From the NCBI RefSeq assembly GCF_001618865.1, contig NZ_CP015136.1, forward strand, positions 434,001 to 498,000: 64,000 nt of DNA. The letters run 5' to 3'. The notes beneath the pieces were generated by a model that saw only the letters and a program-made list of their open reading frames with translations, made no database searches and was not told the DNA's origin. Source of the stretch: Luteitalea pratensis (lineage in GTDB: Bacteria; Acidobacteriota; Vicinamibacteria; Vicinamibacterales; Vicinamibacteraceae). The translations under genes were made by a program, and so were the position numbers. This document shows, piece after piece, positions 63,265 through 64,000 of this stretch (its first letter is position 1; each line of letters begins with the position of its first letter).

Positions 63265-63993
63265 ATGGAGCGCCAGTACCACCAGTGGTTTTCGCCCCGC
63301 CTCGGCTTCGACATGGGGCTCGTCTCGTACGGCCACTACGGCACGCCGCTGCTCGCCTTTCCGACGAGCGGCGGCGATGAGTGGGAGATGGAGGGTCAGG
63401 GCATGATCCGCACCCTCTCGCCGTACATCGAGCAGGGGCGCATCAAGGTCTTCGGCGTGCGCTCGGTGTCCGACGCGTCCTTCTACAACCGCGGCGCCCA
63501 CCCGTTCCACCGCAGCTGGATGCAGAAGCAGTACGACGAGTACATCCGCTGGGAGGTCGTGCCGTTCATCCACGACCACTGCAAGGGCATCCCGCCCATC
63601 GCCGTCATGGGCGCCTCGCTCGGCGCGTACCATGCCGCCAACAGTGCCTTCAAGCACCCCGACACCTTCAAGTGGTGCTTCGCGATGTCGGGCGTGTACG
63701 ACATGCGCCGCTTCATGGACGGGATGTACGACGACAACTTCTACTTCAACAACCCGATGGACTACCTCGGGGCGACGACCGATCCCTGGTTCTACCAGCA
63801 GATCGCCACCTCGCAGGTACACCTCGCCACCGGCTCCGGCGCGTGGGAGAAGCCGGAAGAGACCTACCGCTTCGCCGCGCTGCTGCGTCACCGCAACATC
63901 CCGCACCACCTCGATGACTGGGGCCCGCAGGGCGGGCACGACTGGCCGTACTGGCACCACATGATGTGGGAGTACATTGGGCGAACCTTCTAG
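63265..63993 (+). CDS. Alpha/beta-hydrolase, esterase-D-like family
   Basis: A 242-residue cytoplasmic hydrolase. The nucleophile elbow is MGASLGAYHA (Ser near residue 119). The family-specific blocks are GDEWEMEGQGMIRTLSPYIEQGRIKVFGVRS, YDEYIRWEVVPFIHDHC and the catalytic His in PQGGHDWPYWHHMMWEY. This PHB-depolymerase/esterase-like type is common in Acidobacteria; the substrate is unknown. It is complete, ending 8 bp before the window edge. Confidence 0.9.
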   Translation: MERQYHQWFSPRLGFDMGLVSYGHYGTPLLAFPTSGGDEWEMEGQGMIRTLSPYIEQGRIKVFGVRSVSDASFYNRGAHPFHRSWMQKQYDEYIRWEVVPFIHDHCKGIPPIAVMGASLGAYHAANSAFKHPDTFKWCFAMSGVYDMRRFMDGMYDDNFYFNNPMDYLGATTDPWFYQQIATSQVHLATGSGAWEKPEETYRFAALLRHRNIPHHLDDWGPQGGHDWPYWHHMMWEYIGRTF

Positions 63994-64000
63994 AATTGCA

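Overview
This is a GC-rich bacterial chromosome segment, most likely from an acidobacterium of the Vicinamibacteria (Luteitalea-like). I infer this from the gene content: an Oar-like TonB receptor with a carboxypeptidase-type regulatory domain, an ECF sigma factor next to a Ser/Thr kinase with TPRs, an alternative complex III plus caa3 oxidase operon, a PEP-CTERM remnant and several sulfatases. No phage, transposase, tRNA, rRNA or CRISPR array is visible. The sequence is ordinary chromosome with dense genes and unusually repeat-filled gaps.

Layout. 1-4.7 kb: end of a c-type cytochrome/beta-propeller protein, a DUF4143 ATPase behind an operator-like palindrome, and a sulfatase. 4.8-6.5 kb: a minus-strand two-domain thioredoxin-fold protein whose second CxxC is UxxC (in-frame TGA followed by a SECIS-like hairpin), and a DUF2461 protein. 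6.6-20.1 kb: one respiratory operon, from a sigma70-type promoter with an embedded CRP/FNR-type palindrome, through actABCDEF, a membrane protein, SCO and caa3 oxidase subunits II, I, III and IV, to a GNRA-loop terminator. 20.2-24 kb: a PEP-CTERM fragment, then a redox-signalling trio (receiver-glutaredoxin-like-flavoprotein reductase; cyclic-nucleotide-domain histidine kinase; UBP zinc finger). 24-30 kb: an ornithine cyclodeaminase-like enzyme, a TonB receptor with a strong terminator, and a Tat-exported beta-propeller. 30.5-34.8 kb: a MacB-like efflux operon on the minus strand. 34.9-39 kb: free methionine sulfoxide reductase, YceI, and an ATP-dependent DNA ligase with its partner exonuclease. 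39-54.9 kb: a large secreted repeat protein, gamma-glutamyltransferase, an ABC-2 exporter, rhodanese, SufE, a frameshifted sulfatase, prolyl oligopeptidase, PIG-L deacetylase, an SDR and a cupin. 54.9-57 kb: a LytS/LytTR two-component pair. 57.3-62.1 kb: small unknowns, an ECF sigma factor, a secreted protein and a Ser/Thr kinase with TPRs. 62.1-64 kb: a lipoprotein and an esterase.

The gaps hold three repeat classes: (i) tandem arrays of mostly 7-bp units with a different unit in nearly every gap; (ii) palindromes ending in GTAG/CTAC built around GTCGACCTT-type or TCGAGCTTG-type stems; (iii) a 26-bp palindrome with compensatory stem changes that also sits in frame inside at least three genes. 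Some repeats supply the stop codon of the neighbouring gene. The strongest novelty candidates are the selenoprotein, the repeat-in-CDS phenomenon, the redox-signalling trio, and a promoter signature shared by the sigma-factor gene and the downstream lipoprotein.
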